DNA of 64,000 nt from an uncultured SAR86 cluster bacterium (GCA_902635045.1 CACPMT010000003.1:1-64000); one strand, 5' to 3'; numbered from the stretch's first letter, positions 8,016 to 17,466 are shown. Translations and numbers: made by a program. The notes: generated by a model not told the origin, from the letters alone.

Positions 8016-8629
8016 AATGTTTTATATAGTTCCTTATTAGAAAAAATCAATACCTGCGTTCCAACTCTTACCTTATTAAAAATTTCTATAACATCATCAT
8101 TGAGCATTCTTATGCAACCCAAAGATGCTGGCTGTCCAATTAAGCCCTCTTCAGCAGTACCGTGGATGTAAATGTATCTAGATTTAGAGTCAACTATACC
8201 GCCTCTATTTCGTCCTTTTTCTAGACCATCTAGCCATAAAATTCTTGAGGTTATTACATCTTCTGGTATGTCGATTGGGTCTTTTATGATCTGAGCTATT
8301 TCATTGGTCCAGATCCTTCCCTTAAAAACAGCGCCTTTTGGCATTTTCTTTCCAATTTTTTCAGAAATTACATGAGCACCTAAAGGCGTCTTAAAACTAT
8401 TTTGTAAATTTCCAATCCCAAATGCAGAGGAAGAGATGGGGTATTCTTTCTCTTTATTTCGAGTTTTCAAAAAAAGAGTCTGACTATCCAGATTTATCAA
8501 AATATGAGTTTTGTTTTTATTTAACTTACTAAAATTATTAGGATCAATCATTGAGTATCTTTCAAAATTTGGTGTAATTGTGCAACTTACTAATAAACAA
8601 GAAATAATATAAAACTTAATACTTTTCAT
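8012..8629 (-). CDS. L,D-transpeptidase (YkuD) lipoprotein
   Basis: A YkuD-fold transpeptidase acting on peptidoglycan stem peptides in the periplasm, by crosslinking or lipoprotein attachment. The N-terminus is a lipoprotein signal with lipobox LLVSC (Cys16). The catalytic motif IHGTAEEGLIGQPASLGCIRM carries His156 and Cys172 in the canonical HxT...SxGCIR arrangement. There is no LysM or other binding domain in the 205 residues. It lies between lnt, whose stop it overlaps by 14 bp, and the exported peroxidase, in one transcript. Confidence 0.9.
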   Translation of the reverse strand: MKSIKFYIISCLLVSCTITPNFERYSMIDPNNFSKLNKNKTHILINLDSQTLFLKTRNKEKEYPISSSAFGIGNLQNSFKTPLGAHVISEKIGKKMPKGAVFKGRIWTNEIAQIIKDPIDIPEDVITSRILWLDGLEKGRNRGGIVDSKSRYIYIHGTAEEGLIGQPASLGCIRMLNDDVIEIFNKVRVGTQVLIFSNKELYKTL

Positions 8630-10151
8630 TTTTTAATATTCTATTAAAAAATGAACAGAATATAACAATTAGAATGAAAATGATTGAAGGCCACTTACCA
8701 AAAGTTATAAAAGGAGTATGTCCACTTCGAGAAAATATATTAGCTTCTATTAGTTGAGAGTTCTTTACACTTTGATCTGAGTTATCTAAATCAATTCTTT
8801 TTACTACATTGCCAAATTTGTCTATTAATGCGCTCACACCAGTGCTTGTACTTCTTACTAAAGGTTTTCTATTTTCCGCTGCTCTATATCTAGCAATCTG
8901 CAGGTGCTGATAAGGCCCGATAGTATTTCCAAACCAATTATCATTACTTGCATTAAATAATAAATTGCTTTGTTCGCCGTGTTTAAGAAAAATATCTTGA
9001 TAGGCTATTTCATAACATATAGCTGAGGAAATATTTAGGTTTTTTGATTTAATTAAAACGTTATTATCTGAAGGAACTATATTTGGTCGATTAAAGTTAA
9101 AAAAGCTAAAAAAAGAATTAAAAATGGAAAAAGGAACATATTCTCCAAAAGGTACTAACTTTTGCTTGTCAAATTTACCATTTAATTTTCCTAAAGACAT
9201 TAAAGAATTATTCACACCATCTGCGCCATTATTTTTTGATAAAACGCCAAAGATAGAAGCAAAATTAGACTTAGATATATAAAACTCTAATTCGTTAATT
9301 ACTTCTGTATATTTTGATTTCAGCCCAGGCAAAAAAACCTCAGGCCAAAAAACTACTGATAAAATATCTTTGTCTTTAGACTTAGATGAATATTCTTTGT
9401 TTTTAGATTTAAATAGATCCACCGATTCCTTTTCACCCTCAATGCTCCATTTTTCTTCAATGCTTATATTTGGTTGGATAATCACAATATTCACTTTATC
9501 TTTTTCGCTAGTCCACTCAACCTTATAGAATGAAAAAGAGGCAAATAAAAATAGAGAAAAAATAGTTAAGTAGACAAGCGCCATCTTTTTTTGATCAGCA
9601 AATATAAAACTTTTAAACATTAGAAAAGTGAGAGCTGGAAAGAATATTAAAATAAAACTCATTCCAAAAACTCCAAATATTGGAATAAAACCAGAAAAAA
9701 TAAAATTATCCAAGCTTGTATAGCCTAGATAAAACCAGGGAAACCCAGAAAATATAAATTCTCTTAGCCATTCCGAGCCAACCCAAACCGCAGGAAATAA
9801 AAATAAAATATCAAAATTAGTTTTTGTTTTGCAATAAGCAAATATCACAAAAAAAAGGCTGTTTAATAAAGCTAAGAAAGCAGACAGACAAATTACTAAA
9901 AAGTAAGATAAAAATTTACTCGCTCCCCCATAAAAATAAATACTATTTTCTATCCATAAAATCCCAAACAGCCATAAACCAAATCCAAAAAACCAACTAA
10001 GGCTAAAAGAATTCTTAATATCTTTTTCTCTAATTAAAAAATAAAAAGAAAGAGGAATAAAAAAGGTTAAAAACCAGAAATTAAAAGGTTCAAAAACTAA
10101 AACTAATGATGCGCCTAAAATTAAAGAACTGATGTAACTAATTAATTTCAT
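8616..10151 (-). CDS. lnt: Apolipoprotein N-acyltransferase
   Basis: Lnt adds the third acyl chain to the N-terminal cysteine of lipoproteins at the periplasmic face of the inner membrane. About six N-terminal membrane helices (to about residue 205) are followed by a nitrilase-fold domain. The catalytic Glu lies in VVFWPEVFLPG, the Lys/Glu region in KLVPFGEYVPF and the nucleophile Cys in AICYEIAYQD. A final C-terminal helix anchors the protein. The ORF track starts at a TTG (10154); I prefer the adjacent ATG at 10151. The corC/ybeX gene that usually precedes lnt is not here; maf is. Confidence 0.94.
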   Translation of the reverse strand: MKLISYISSLILGASLVLVFEPFNFWFLTFFIPLSFYFLIREKDIKNSFSLSWFFGFGLWLFGILWIENSIYFYGGASKFLSYFLVICLSAFLALLNSLFFVIFAYCKTKTNFDILFLFPAVWVGSEWLREFIFSGFPWFYLGYTSLDNFIFSGFIPIFGVFGMSFILIFFPALTFLMFKSFIFADQKKMALVYLTIFSLFLFASFSFYKVEWTSEKDKVNIVIIQPNISIEEKWSIEGEKESVDLFKSKNKEYSSKSKDKDILSVVFWPEVFLPGLKSKYTEVINELEFYISKSNFASIFGVLSKNNGADGVNNSLMSLGKLNGKFDKQKLVPFGEYVPFSIFNSFFSFFNFNRPNIVPSDNNVLIKSKNLNISSAICYEIAYQDIFLKHGEQSNLLFNASNDNWFGNTIGPYQHLQIARYRAAENRKPLVRSTSTGVSALIDKFGNVVKRIDLDNSDQSVKNSQLIEANIFSRSGHTPFITFGKWPSIIFILIVIFCSFFNRILKNEKY

Positions 10152-10189
10152 CAATTGATTTTATAGCAATCAATAAGAATCTTTTTTAA

Positions 10190-10807
10190 TTATTTAGAAA
10201 GCCAATAATTTATTTTTGAGTCTTCTAGAATTTTGCAGGTTTCAAAAATTGGCAAGCCCACTACATTTGAATGACTGCCAATTATTTTTTCTACAAAGGT
10301 TGCGCCAAATCCTTGAATGCCATAACTCCCGGCTTTGTCTTTAGGTTCTCCTGTGTCCCAATATTTTGAACATTCATATGCTGTGATTGTTTTCATAAAA
10401 ACTTTAGTTTCCACAATATTCATATTGAAATTAACAGTATCAATTTTAGATATATCTAAAATTCCTAGAGAAACACAGGAAATAACTTCGTGAGACTGTC
10501 CAGAAAGTTCCAAAAGCATAGAAATAGCATGATCTTTGTTTTCTGGCTTCCCTAAAATTTTGCCACCAAAACTTACAATTGTATCTGCAGTTAAAACAGG
10601 GAGGATTTTTTTTTGATTTTCTTGAAGGTAAGCAAATGCAGATAATGACTTTTCTTTTGTATTTCTTTCTGCAAAGTCATAAGCTGATTCAGTTTCAAAC
10701 GGAACAGACTCTTCGTGAGGATAATTCAGAACTTCAAATTCAACTTCTAACAATTTCAAAATCTCACTACGTCGTGGAGATTTCGAGGCAAGATAAATGC
10801 CAGACAC
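10190..10807 (-). CDS. Maf-family nucleotide pyrophosphatase
   Basis: Maf proteins hydrolyse non-canonical or canonical NTPs (dTTP/UTP or m7GTP classes) and affect septation. The 205 residues begin with YLASKSPRRSEILKLL (family P-loop-like start). They contain LTADTIVSFGGKILGKP and the GSYGIQGFGATFVEKIIGSHSNVVGLP block. The start is GTG, 1 bp after the rpmG stop, so it is co-transcribed with the ribosomal protein genes. Which Maf subclass it belongs to is not certain. Confidence 0.92.
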   Translation of the reverse strand: MSGIYLASKSPRRSEILKLLEVEFEVLNYPHEESVPFETESAYDFAERNTKEKSLSAFAYLQENQKKILPVLTADTIVSFGGKILGKPENKDHAISMLLELSGQSHEVISCVSLGILDISKIDTVNFNMNIVETKVFMKTITAYECSKYWDTGEPKDKAGSYGIQGFGATFVEKIIGSHSNVVGLPIFETCKILEDSKINYWLSK

Positions 10808-10808
10808 T

Positions 10809-10964
10809 TTATTTAATTTTTTCTTCTTTGTAGAGGACGTGTTTCTTTATTTTGGGATCAAATTTTTTGATTTCAATTTTATCAGGCGTACTACTTTTGT
10901 TTTTGTCGGTAGTATAAAAATGACCAGTTCCTGCCGAAGATACTAATTTAATTTTCTCTCTCAT
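10809..10964 (-). CDS. rpmG: Ribosomal protein bL33 (missed by the ORF track)
   Basis: Translation from the ATG at 10964 gives 51 residues, [20 protein letters not shown] and so on, ending [12 protein letters not shown]. This is the full-length cysteine-free form of bL33 as in E. coli ([23 protein letters not shown]). It was below the length cut of the ORF track. The start overlaps the rpmB stop (ATGA) and is preceded by GAGGAGAA. rpmB-rpmG is a conserved pair; downstream is maf instead of the E. coli mutM. Confidence 0.96.
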   Translation of the reverse strand: MREKIKLVSSAGTGHFYTTDKNKSSTPDKIEIKKFDPKIKKHVLYKEEKIK

Positions 10965-11197
10965 ATTTTTTCTCCTCTAGCTCTTATATCTTCCAATACT
11001 TGGTCAATACCTTTTTTATCTATAATCCTAAGGCCTTTTGTTGAAATGTTCAGTGTTACATAGCGATTTTCAGATTCTACCCAAAATCTATGTTTGTGAA
11101 GATTAGGCATAAATCTTCTACGAGTTTTATTAACTGCCTTGGAAACATTGTTTCCTGACATTGGAATTTTACCTGTTACTTGACATTGTTTGCTCAT
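10961..11197 (-). CDS. rpmB: Ribosomal protein bL28
   Basis: A large-subunit ribosomal protein of 78 residues (same length as E. coli), with [29 protein letters not shown] and [12 protein letters not shown] typical of bL28. It is the first gene of an apparent six-gene minus-strand run, rpmB-rpmG-maf-lnt-ldt-gpx. It is preceded by AGGGG at good spacing. It is divergent from coaBC, an arrangement shared with E. coli. Confidence 0.97.
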   Translation of the reverse strand: MSKQCQVTGKIPMSGNNVSKAVNKTRRRFMPNLHKHRFWVESENRYVTLNISTKGLRIIDKKGIDQVLEDIRARGEKI

Positions 11198-11219
11198 AAA
11201 AACCCCTAAAAGATGTTGT

Positions 11220-11225
11220 TTTATA
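11220..11225 (-). promoter_or_regulatory. Extended -10 promoter of rpmB
   Basis: On the minus strand the sequence reads TGGTATAAA, an extended -10 element, 22 bp upstream of the rpmB start codon. The -35 region is weak. Confidence 0.4.
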
Positions 11226-11259
11226 CCAGAATCTAAACTTCTTTAAAACCTATCTAGAG

Positions 11260-11265
11260 TATAAT
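11260..11265 (+). promoter_or_regulatory. -10 box of coaBC with almost no leader
   Basis: A perfect TATAAT ends 10 bp before the coaBC ATG. A start 6-7 nt downstream would leave a leader of only 4-5 nt and no room for a Shine-Dalgarno sequence. Confidence 0.45.
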
Positions 11266-11275
11266 TTGGATCTAA

Positions 11276-12472
11276 ATGAAACAATTGGCTAACAAACACA
11301 TACTTTTATGCGTAACCGGAGGAATTGCTGCTTATAAAGCTGCAGAGATCATAAGATTATTTAAATCATCTGGATCTAATGTAAGGGTTTTAATGACAAA
11401 AGCTGCGCAAGAGTTTATTACGCCTCTTACCATGCAAGCTTTATCTGGAAATCAAGTTCATGTTGATCTTTTAGACACAGAAGCTGAGGCTGCAATGGGT
11501 CATATAGAATTAGCAAAATGGAGTGACGCGATTCTCATTGCGCCATGTTCTGCTAATTCAATTTCACGATTGGCTGCTGGCAAGGGAGACGATTTAATGA
11601 CTGCAGTTTGTTTAGCGGCAGAATGTAAAATATATTTTGCACCTGCTATGAATCAAGCCATGTGGGCTGATTCAAGAACACAAAAGAATTACCAAATTTT
11701 GAAGAAAAATAATTTTATTTCTATTGGACCCAATTCTGGTGAACAAGCTTGTGGCGATGAAGGGTATGGCAGAATGTCAGAACCTCAAGAAATTGTCAGT
11801 GAAGTAGCCACAAACTTTTCTGAAGGCTTATTGGCAGGCAAAAAAATACTAATTACAGCAGGTCCGACACGTGAAAAAATTGATCCTGTTAGATACATAT
11901 CTAATAGAAGCTCAGGGAAAATGGGCTTTTCAATCGCTGAAGCTGCAAGAGATGAGGGAGGTCTAGTTAGTTTAATTAGCGGTCCAGTAAGTTTAAAAAC
12001 ACCCGATGAAATAAAAAGAATAAATGTTGAATCTGCAGATGAAATGTTCAATGAAGTTAATAAAATCGTCAACAATTTTGATTTTTTTATTTCGACTGCT
12101 GCAGTTGCTGATTTTAGACCTGAAAAAATTGAAAATCAGAAAATAAAAAAAGAGAAGAAATCAAATAATCTGAGCATGGAACTAATTGAAAATAAAGATA
12201 TTTTAAAATCTATTTCTTTAAAAAAAGAGGACTTGAAGGTAATAGGTTTTGCTGCTGAAACTCAAGATGTCGTAAAAAATGCTAAAAAAAAGCTAAATGA
12301 AAAAAAATTGGATTTAATTATTGCAAATGATGTTTCTGACTCTTCGATTGGTTTTGACTCGGATGAAAACGAAGTTTTTTTAATTACTAAAAAAATTGAA
12401 AAAAAGATTGAAAAAATTTCAAAAAAGAAATTATCAAGAAGTATTATTGAATTTATAGCAAAATATCTTTAG
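11276..12472 (+). CDS. coaBC: Bifunctional phosphopantothenoylcysteine decarboxylase/synthetase
   Basis: It catalyses the second and third steps of CoA synthesis: CTP-dependent ligation of cysteine to phosphopantothenate (CoaB, C-terminal) and FMN-dependent decarboxylation (CoaC, N-terminal). The CoaC half shows [13 protein letters not shown], the catalytic His region [10 protein letters not shown] and PAMNQAMW. The CoaB half begins near residue 190 with [20 protein letters not shown] and has AAVADFRP and GFAAET. The 398 residues match the fused family length. It is followed without a gap by dut, as in most gammaproteobacteria. Confidence 0.97.
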   Translation: MKQLANKHILLCVTGGIAAYKAAEIIRLFKSSGSNVRVLMTKAAQEFITPLTMQALSGNQVHVDLLDTEAEAAMGHIELAKWSDAILIAPCSANSISRLAAGKGDDLMTAVCLAAECKIYFAPAMNQAMWADSRTQKNYQILKKNNFISIGPNSGEQACGDEGYGRMSEPQEIVSEVATNFSEGLLAGKKILITAGPTREKIDPVRYISNRSSGKMGFSIAEAARDEGGLVSLISGPVSLKTPDEIKRINVESADEMFNEVNKIVNNFDFFISTAAVADFRPEKIENQKIKKEKKSNNLSMELIENKDILKSISLKKEDLKVIGFAAETQDVVKNAKKKLNEKKLDLIIANDVSDSSIGFDSDENEVFLITKKIEKKIEKISKKKLSRSIIEFIAKYL

Positions 12473-13024
12473 ATGCTCAGGTGGATATTTACAAGGATTA
12501 TCGGCTTTATTTTGCCAAATATTATTTCTAATTTTTTAAAGTCAGAAAAAATTTCAGAAAAGATCAATAAAATTAATGTTCAGATCAAGATTATTGATAA
12601 AAATTTGGGCGATGATATACCTTTACCAAAATTTAATACGCAAGGGTCTGCTGCGCTAGATTTGAGAACAAATATAGGCGAGTCAAAAACTATAGAACCA
12701 AATGAAACATATTTATTTTCTACTGGATTCTCTATTTACATAGGTAATCCTGATTATGCGGCTTTCATTTTACCCAGATCAGGGCTAGGTCATAAAAATG
12801 GTATTGTTTTGGGAAATTTAATTGGATTGATTGATTCAGATTATCAGGGAGAAATAATGATCTCACTTTGGAATAGATCTAATAATTCTTTTACAATAAA
12901 CAGAGGAGATAGAATTGCTCAGATGATGTTCGTTGAAGTGGCTTCACCGATTTTCAAAATTGTAGATAAATTTGAAGAAACAGAAAGAGGAACCAAGGGA
13001 TTTGGTTCATCAGGCAAAGATTAG
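12473..13024 (+). CDS. dut: dUTP diphosphatase with N-terminal extension
   Basis: It hydrolyses dUTP to dUMP, keeping uracil out of DNA and feeding dTMP synthesis. The five trimeric dUTPase motifs are present in order: [38 protein letters not shown], and the C-terminal [10 protein letters not shown]. The protein is 183 residues against about 150 in the family. The core starts near residue 34 ([11 protein letters not shown]). The first 33 residues are hydrophobic then basic ([20 protein letters not shown]), and no in-frame ATG, GTG or TTG exists at the core boundary. The ATG follows the coaBC stop directly. Confidence 0.94.
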   Translation: MLRWIFTRIIGFILPNIISNFLKSEKISEKINKINVQIKIIDKNLGDDIPLPKFNTQGSAALDLRTNIGESKTIEPNETYLFSTGFSIYIGNPDYAAFILPRSGLGHKNGIVLGNLIGLIDSDYQGEIMISLWNRSNNSFTINRGDRIAQMMFVEVASPIFKIVDKFEETERGTKGFGSSGKD

Positions 13025-13039
13025 ATATGGGAGAGAATA

Positions 13040-14602
13040 ATGGATATTAAATTACAAGACTCTTTAGCAGAAAGCTTGAGATGGCGATGCAAAGAATCTG
13101 CTAACGAAACAGCAATAAAGTTTTTAGACAGACAGCAAACGTATGCGCAATTTGATTCAAACGCGAATCGTGTAGCTCAAGGTTTACTGAGCTTTGAAAT
13201 AAAACCAAATTCCAGAGTTGCATACTTAGCAAAAAATACAGATTATTTTTTTGAGATTTTTTATGGTGCTCTTAAATCAAAAGCTGTAGTAGTTGGGGTA
13301 AATTGGAGACTCGCTGCAGAAGAAGTTGCTTATGTACTAGAAGATTCAAAAAGCGAAATTTTATTCGTAAGTTCTGATTTCTTCGAAATAATAGAAGAAA
13401 TTGAAAATAAATTAACGTTTGTTAAGCAGATCATTTGTCTTGAAGGAGAAAACAAAAATTGGATGACTTATTCTCTGTGGAAAGATAACAACGATGACAT
13501 TGACCCCCAACTAACATCAGATGAAGATGACGACGTAATTCAGCTTTACACTTCAGGTACAACCGGTCATCCCAAAGGTGTGCAATTAACAAATAAAAAC
13601 TTCTACGCTGCTACCGACAATACCATTGGAGTTATCCCTTTCCCTTCAGGTTCGAAAGCCATGGTTTGTATGCCTGTGTATCATGTTGCTGGAACAAATT
13701 TTGGAATATGGGGGCTATTACAGGGTTGCAACAATTTAATAATTCCAGAAGTAGATCCAGGTTTGATTCTCGATTTAGTTGAAAAAGAGAGAATAGAACT
13801 TACTTTGTGGGTACCAGCTGTAATACTTTTTTTGCTTCAGCATCCAAACGCAGAAAAAACTGATTTTAGTTCTTTGAAAGTAGTTGTTTATGGAGCTTCG
13901 CCTATTGCAGAAGATACAGTGGTAAATGCAATCAATTTAATGAATTGTGGGTTTTATCAAGTTTATGGATTAACAGAAACTTCTGGAGCTATTACTTGCT
14001 TGATATCCGAGGATCATGATCCAAAAAGAAACAAATTAAGGTCTTGTGGTAAGGCTTTGCCTGGGGTTGAGATTAAGGTAATTGACGAAGCTGGAAACGA
14101 AGTTGATCAAGGTGAGGTGGGTGAAATTATTACAAAATCAGATTTAAATATGAAAGGATATTGGAACAATCTAGAAGCAACTGAAAAGTCTATCCAAGAT
14201 GGATGGTTTTATTCCGGAGATGCTGGGTTTTTGGATGAAGAGGGGTTTTTATATATTCACGATAGGGTCAAAGATATGATTGTTTCGGGCGGAGAAAATA
14301 TTTATCCTGCTGAAGTTGAAAATGCTTTGATGAGCAATGAAGAAATTCTAGATGCAGCCGTAGTTGGAGTACCAGATGATAAATGGGGAGAATCTACAAA
14401 AGCCTTTGTCGTTTTATCTGAAGGAAGTACTTTAAATTCAGAGGACATTATTTCTTACACGAAATCTAAGATAGCATCCTATAAATGTCCAAAGTCAGTT
14501 GAATTCATCGAAATGCTTCCAAGAAATCCATCTGGAAAGGTCTTAAGAAGAGAGCTGAGAGCTCCTTATTGGGAAGGAAAAGATAGGGGCGTGTCGGGAT
14601 AA
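13040..14602 (+). CDS. Acyl-CoA synthetase (AMP-forming, ANL superfamily)
   Basis: It activates a carboxylic acid as acyl-AMP and transfers it to CoA. The 520 residues carry the P-loop LYTSGTTGHPKGVQLT (about 168-183), YGLTETSG, YSGDAGFLDEEGFLYIHDRVKDMIVSGGENIYP with the hinge, and the C-terminal lysine motif PRNPSGKVLRREL. It resembles medium/long-chain fatty acid ligases of the FadD3/FadK type. The substrate cannot be read from sequence. It starts 15 bp after dut and is not part of an evident beta-oxidation cluster. Confidence 0.9.
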   Translation: MDIKLQDSLAESLRWRCKESANETAIKFLDRQQTYAQFDSNANRVAQGLLSFEIKPNSRVAYLAKNTDYFFEIFYGALKSKAVVVGVNWRLAAEEVAYVLEDSKSEILFVSSDFFEIIEEIENKLTFVKQIICLEGENKNWMTYSLWKDNNDDIDPQLTSDEDDDVIQLYTSGTTGHPKGVQLTNKNFYAATDNTIGVIPFPSGSKAMVCMPVYHVAGTNFGIWGLLQGCNNLIIPEVDPGLILDLVEKERIELTLWVPAVILFLLQHPNAEKTDFSSLKVVVYGASPIAEDTVVNAINLMNCGFYQVYGLTETSGAITCLISEDHDPKRNKLRSCGKALPGVEIKVIDEAGNEVDQGEVGEIITKSDLNMKGYWNNLEATEKSIQDGWFYSGDAGFLDEEGFLYIHDRVKDMIVSGGENIYPAEVENALMSNEEILDAAVVGVPDDKWGESTKAFVVLSEGSTLNSEDIISYTKSKIASYKCPKSVEFIEMLPRNPSGKVLRRELRAPYWEGKDRGVSG

Positions 14603-14603
14603 A

Positions 14604-15194
14604 TTAATTTCTAGATTTTAAAGGGTCTTTATAAAAAGTGTACAAAGATGCAATTATTATTATTGCTATTAATACATAGGTAAAGTACTCAACGAAAACA
14701 ACACCTAAAAAATAACCCGTTAACACATAAAGACTTGCCCAAGCAGGAGAGGCCAAAACTTCTATTGGGAAAAAATATTTTGATTTCATGCCCAATGAAC
14801 CCGCTATAAAAGGAACGGTACATCTCAAAGGACCGACAAATCTACCCAGAGCTACACTCAACATTCCTCTTTTCTTCATAAATTTCCTTGCTTGAAAAAT
14901 ATAGTGATGATACTTTTCAGGAATCCAATCTTCTACTTTGTTGCCAATAAGTTTTCCAATTAAAAAGCTTATTGTGTCGCCCATTATCATTCCTAAAGAA
15001 GCCCAAAAGACTATTACAACAGGATTTATGTTGATTGATGCTGCAAGTGCACCTATGCCTGGAATAATAAGAGTTGCTGGCGTAAAAAGACCTAGAATGA
15101 TTAAAGATTCTACAAATACCAAAAGAAACATCATTAAATTGATCCAATTTGGATTTTCTTGTAAAAATTCTAATATAGAACCGAACTCGAACAT
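14604..15194 (-). CDS. DedA-family membrane protein
   Basis: DedA (VTT-domain) proteins are inner-membrane proteins linked to lipid carrier flipping and proton-motive-force homeostasis. The 196 residues have about five hydrophobic segments and the family core GDTISFLIGKLIGNK. They also carry ALGRFVGPLRCTVPFIAGSLGM, where the Arg-x-x-x-P-x-x-AG pattern is diagnostic. The gene is convergent with the acyl-CoA ligase (1 bp apart) and divergent from proA. Confidence 0.92.
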   Translation of the reverse strand: MFEFGSILEFLQENPNWINLMMFLLVFVESLIILGLFTPATLIIPGIGALAASININPVVIVFWASLGMIMGDTISFLIGKLIGNKVEDWIPEKYHHYIFQARKFMKKRGMLSVALGRFVGPLRCTVPFIAGSLGMKSKYFFPIEVLASPAWASLYVLTGYFLGVVFVEYFTYVLIAIIIIASLYTFYKDPLKSRN

Positions 15195-15214
15195 TAAATT
15201 TTGTTTCTAAGATT

Positions 15215-15220
15215 TATAAT
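15215..15220 (+). promoter_or_regulatory. -10 box upstream of proA
   Basis: A perfect TATAAT lies 19 bp before the proA ATG at 15240, giving a leader of about 13 nt. No good -35 match is visible. Confidence 0.4.
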
Positions 15221-15239
15221 AGTTGCAATAATACCTTAC

Positions 15240-16502
15240 ATGAAAGATAAAAATAATATTTCTGATTTGAATGCAATTTTAGATAGTGCTCAGGACACAA
15301 AAGAAGAACTTAGAAGTGCTTCTAAAGAACAAAAAGATGAATGTTTAAAAAAAGCTGCAGAAAGCATCGATTCTAATAGAGAAACTCTAAAAGCTGCTAA
15401 CGAAAAAGATATGGAGGCAGCGAGTACTTTAAACTTGCAAGACAGTTTTATTGATAGATTAAAGCTGGATGATAAAAGAATAGACTCAATGATTTCCGGA
15501 TTAAAAAAAGTTATAGATTTAGATGATCCTGTTGGAGAAATGACAGATAAATCTAAATCTCCTTCAGGCTTTTTAGTCAGCAAAATGAGAGTTCCTCTAG
15601 GAGTAATTGGAATAATTTATGAATCTAGACCAAATGTTACTGCCGATGCATCAGCACTATGTTTAAAATCAGGAAATGCATGTATTTTGAGAGGTGGATC
15701 AGAAGCATCTGAGACCAATCAGGCAATTGAAAAATGTATGATTGATGGACTTGTTGCCGTTGATTTGCCGAGTAAAGCAATACAGTTGCTAAAAAATCAA
15801 GATAGAGAGTTAGTAACTCAATTAATAAAATCCGAAAACCAAGTAGATTTGATAATTCCAAGAGGCGGAAAAAGTTTGATCAAAGTGATAGCTGAGGATT
15901 CAATGGTTCCTGTTTTAAAACATTATGAAGGATTATGTCACGTATTCATTGATGAAGACGCTGACTTAAAAAAGGCTATTGATATTTCTCTGAATGCCAA
16001 AGTTTATAGATACGGAATTTGCGGAGCAATGGAAACTCTTTTAGTAGCCAAATCCATAGCAAATGAATTTTTGCCACTAATCTCAGATGAGTTTAAAAAA
16101 AATGAAGTTGAATTAAGAGGGTGTGAAAAGACTAATGAAATCATAAATATAACCAAAGCAACCGAAGAAGATTGGAAAACTGAATATCTTGAACCGATCC
16201 TGTCTATCAAGATAGTAGAAGATATTGCTGAAGCTATAAATCATATAAATTATTTTGGTTCTGGGCACACGGATTGCATAGTTACCGAAAATGACGCTGC
16301 AAAAAAAATATTTTTGACCAATATAGATTCTAGTTCCGTGATGCATAATTTACCTACTTGTTTTGCCGATGGTTTTGAGTACGGCTTAGGGGCAGAAGTA
16401 GGCATATCGACAGATAAACTTCATGCCAGGGGACCAGTTGGTTTAGAAGGTCTTACAAGTCAAAAATTTATAGTTGAAGGTTCTGGTCAATTAAGAAAAT
16501 AA
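15240..16502 (+). CDS. proA: Glutamate-5-semialdehyde dehydrogenase (gamma-glutamyl phosphate reductase)
   Basis: It reduces gamma-glutamyl phosphate to glutamate semialdehyde in proline synthesis. The 420 residues have the aldehyde-dehydrogenase fold with RVPLGVIGIIYESRPNVTADA, LKSGNACILRGGSEA, the catalytic Cys in YRYGICGAMETLL (an ICNAMETLL equivalent) and GLGAEVGISTDKLHARGPVGLEGLT near the end. The ORF track starts at a TTG (15201); I choose the ATG at 15240 from homology and because the TTG lies upstream of the likely promoter. proA-nadD-rsfS adjacency matches Pseudomonas. proB is not in the window. Confidence 0.95.
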   Translation: MKDKNNISDLNAILDSAQDTKEELRSASKEQKDECLKKAAESIDSNRETLKAANEKDMEAASTLNLQDSFIDRLKLDDKRIDSMISGLKKVIDLDDPVGEMTDKSKSPSGFLVSKMRVPLGVIGIIYESRPNVTADASALCLKSGNACILRGGSEASETNQAIEKCMIDGLVAVDLPSKAIQLLKNQDRELVTQLIKSENQVDLIIPRGGKSLIKVIAEDSMVPVLKHYEGLCHVFIDEDADLKKAIDISLNAKVYRYGICGAMETLLVAKSIANEFLPLISDEFKKNEVELRGCEKTNEIINITKATEEDWKTEYLEPILSIKIVEDIAEAINHINYFGSGHTDCIVTENDAAKKIFLTNIDSSSVMHNLPTCFADGFEYGLGAEVGISTDKLHARGPVGLEGLTSQKFIVEGSGQLRK

Positions 16503-16509
16503 TATTTAA

Positions 16510-17142
16510 ATGTCTAAAACCATAGGAATATTCGGAGGAGCTTTTGATCCCGTTCACATTGGACATACCAAACTAGTTTTAGATATTCAAAATATATTTG
16601 ATTTTGAGAAAATATTTCTCGTACCATCGGGGAATCCAGTCTTCAAAGATTCACATTTTATTGATTCAGAAAAAAGAATTGAAATGCTAAATATTGCTTT
16701 TAAAGATATGAAAGACGTGCATATAGATAATCGGGAAACTTTGAAAGAGGGAATCTCATTCACTATAGAAACTTTGAGGGAATATCATAGTGAATATGAA
16801 AATAAACAACACTTCAGTTTAATTTTAGGAAATGACGCTTTTGCCTCTTTCAAAAGCTGGAAAAATTGGGGCGAGATACTAAATCTATCTTCTTTGATTG
16901 TAATTAGCAGACCAAATTGTGATTTTTTAGAGGGCTATTTAGACGAATTTAAAAAAAATATTGTTTCTTCTAGCTCTGATTTTTTAAGTGGCCATGGAAA
17001 AATTAATTTTGTGGAAACTTCTATGCTTGATATCTCCTCTAGCGAGATTAGAAAGACAATCAACAATTCAGATTTTAATGAAGATACCTTAGATGGAGAT
17101 GTTTACGAGTACATTAAAAAAAATTCCCTTTATAAAAACTAA
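16510..17142 (+). CDS. nadD: Nicotinate-nucleotide adenylyltransferase
   Basis: It transfers AMP to nicotinate mononucleotide to form deamido-NAD. It carries the nucleotidyltransferase start GIFGGAFDPVHIGHTKL with the HxGH motif, ILGNDAFASFKSWKNW in the middle, and the C-terminal SSSEIRKTI (ISSTxIR equivalent). It has 210 residues, normal for the family. It runs directly into rsfS with no gap. Confidence 0.95.
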   Translation: MSKTIGIFGGAFDPVHIGHTKLVLDIQNIFDFEKIFLVPSGNPVFKDSHFIDSEKRIEMLNIAFKDMKDVHIDNRETLKEGISFTIETLREYHSEYENKQHFSLILGNDAFASFKSWKNWGEILNLSSLIVISRPNCDFLEGYLDEFKKNIVSSSSDFLSGHGKINFVETSMLDISSSEIRKTINNSDFNEDTLDGDVYEYIKKNSLYKN

Positions 17143-17466
17143 ATGGATAAAAAATTAAACAATCTTATAAAAAAGAATTTAGAAGAATTAAAAGCTATCG
17201 ACACTAAAATTTTAGACCTTTCTCAGATCGATGCCTTTACAGATCAACTTATTATAACGACTGGCACTTCTAAACCGCACATAACTGCAATTTCTAAAAA
17301 AATTACTGAGGTATTAAAAACGAATCAAATTAAGGTTTATGGATACGAGGGTAGGGGTTCCAAAGATTGGGTTTTGATAGATTTAGGCGAAGTTGTTTTG
17401 AATATTATGTCTTCCTCTGCAAGAGAACTATACGATCTAGAAAGTCTGTGGGATCCTAATTTGTGA
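17143..17466 (+). CDS. rsfS: Ribosomal silencing factor RsfS
   Basis: RsfS binds uL14 and blocks subunit joining under starvation. The 107-residue protein has the DUF143/Iojap pattern: DAFTDQLIITTGTSKPHITAI, GYEGRGSKDWVLIDLGEVVLNIM and RELYDLESLW. In most gammaproteobacteria rlmH follows. Here the TGA stop overlaps the mrdA ATG by one base and rlmH is missing. Confidence 0.95.
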   Translation: MDKKLNNLIKKNLEELKAIDTKILDLSQIDAFTDQLIITTGTSKPHITAISKKITEVLKTNQIKVYGYEGRGSKDWVLIDLGEVVLNIMSSSARELYDLESLWDPNL

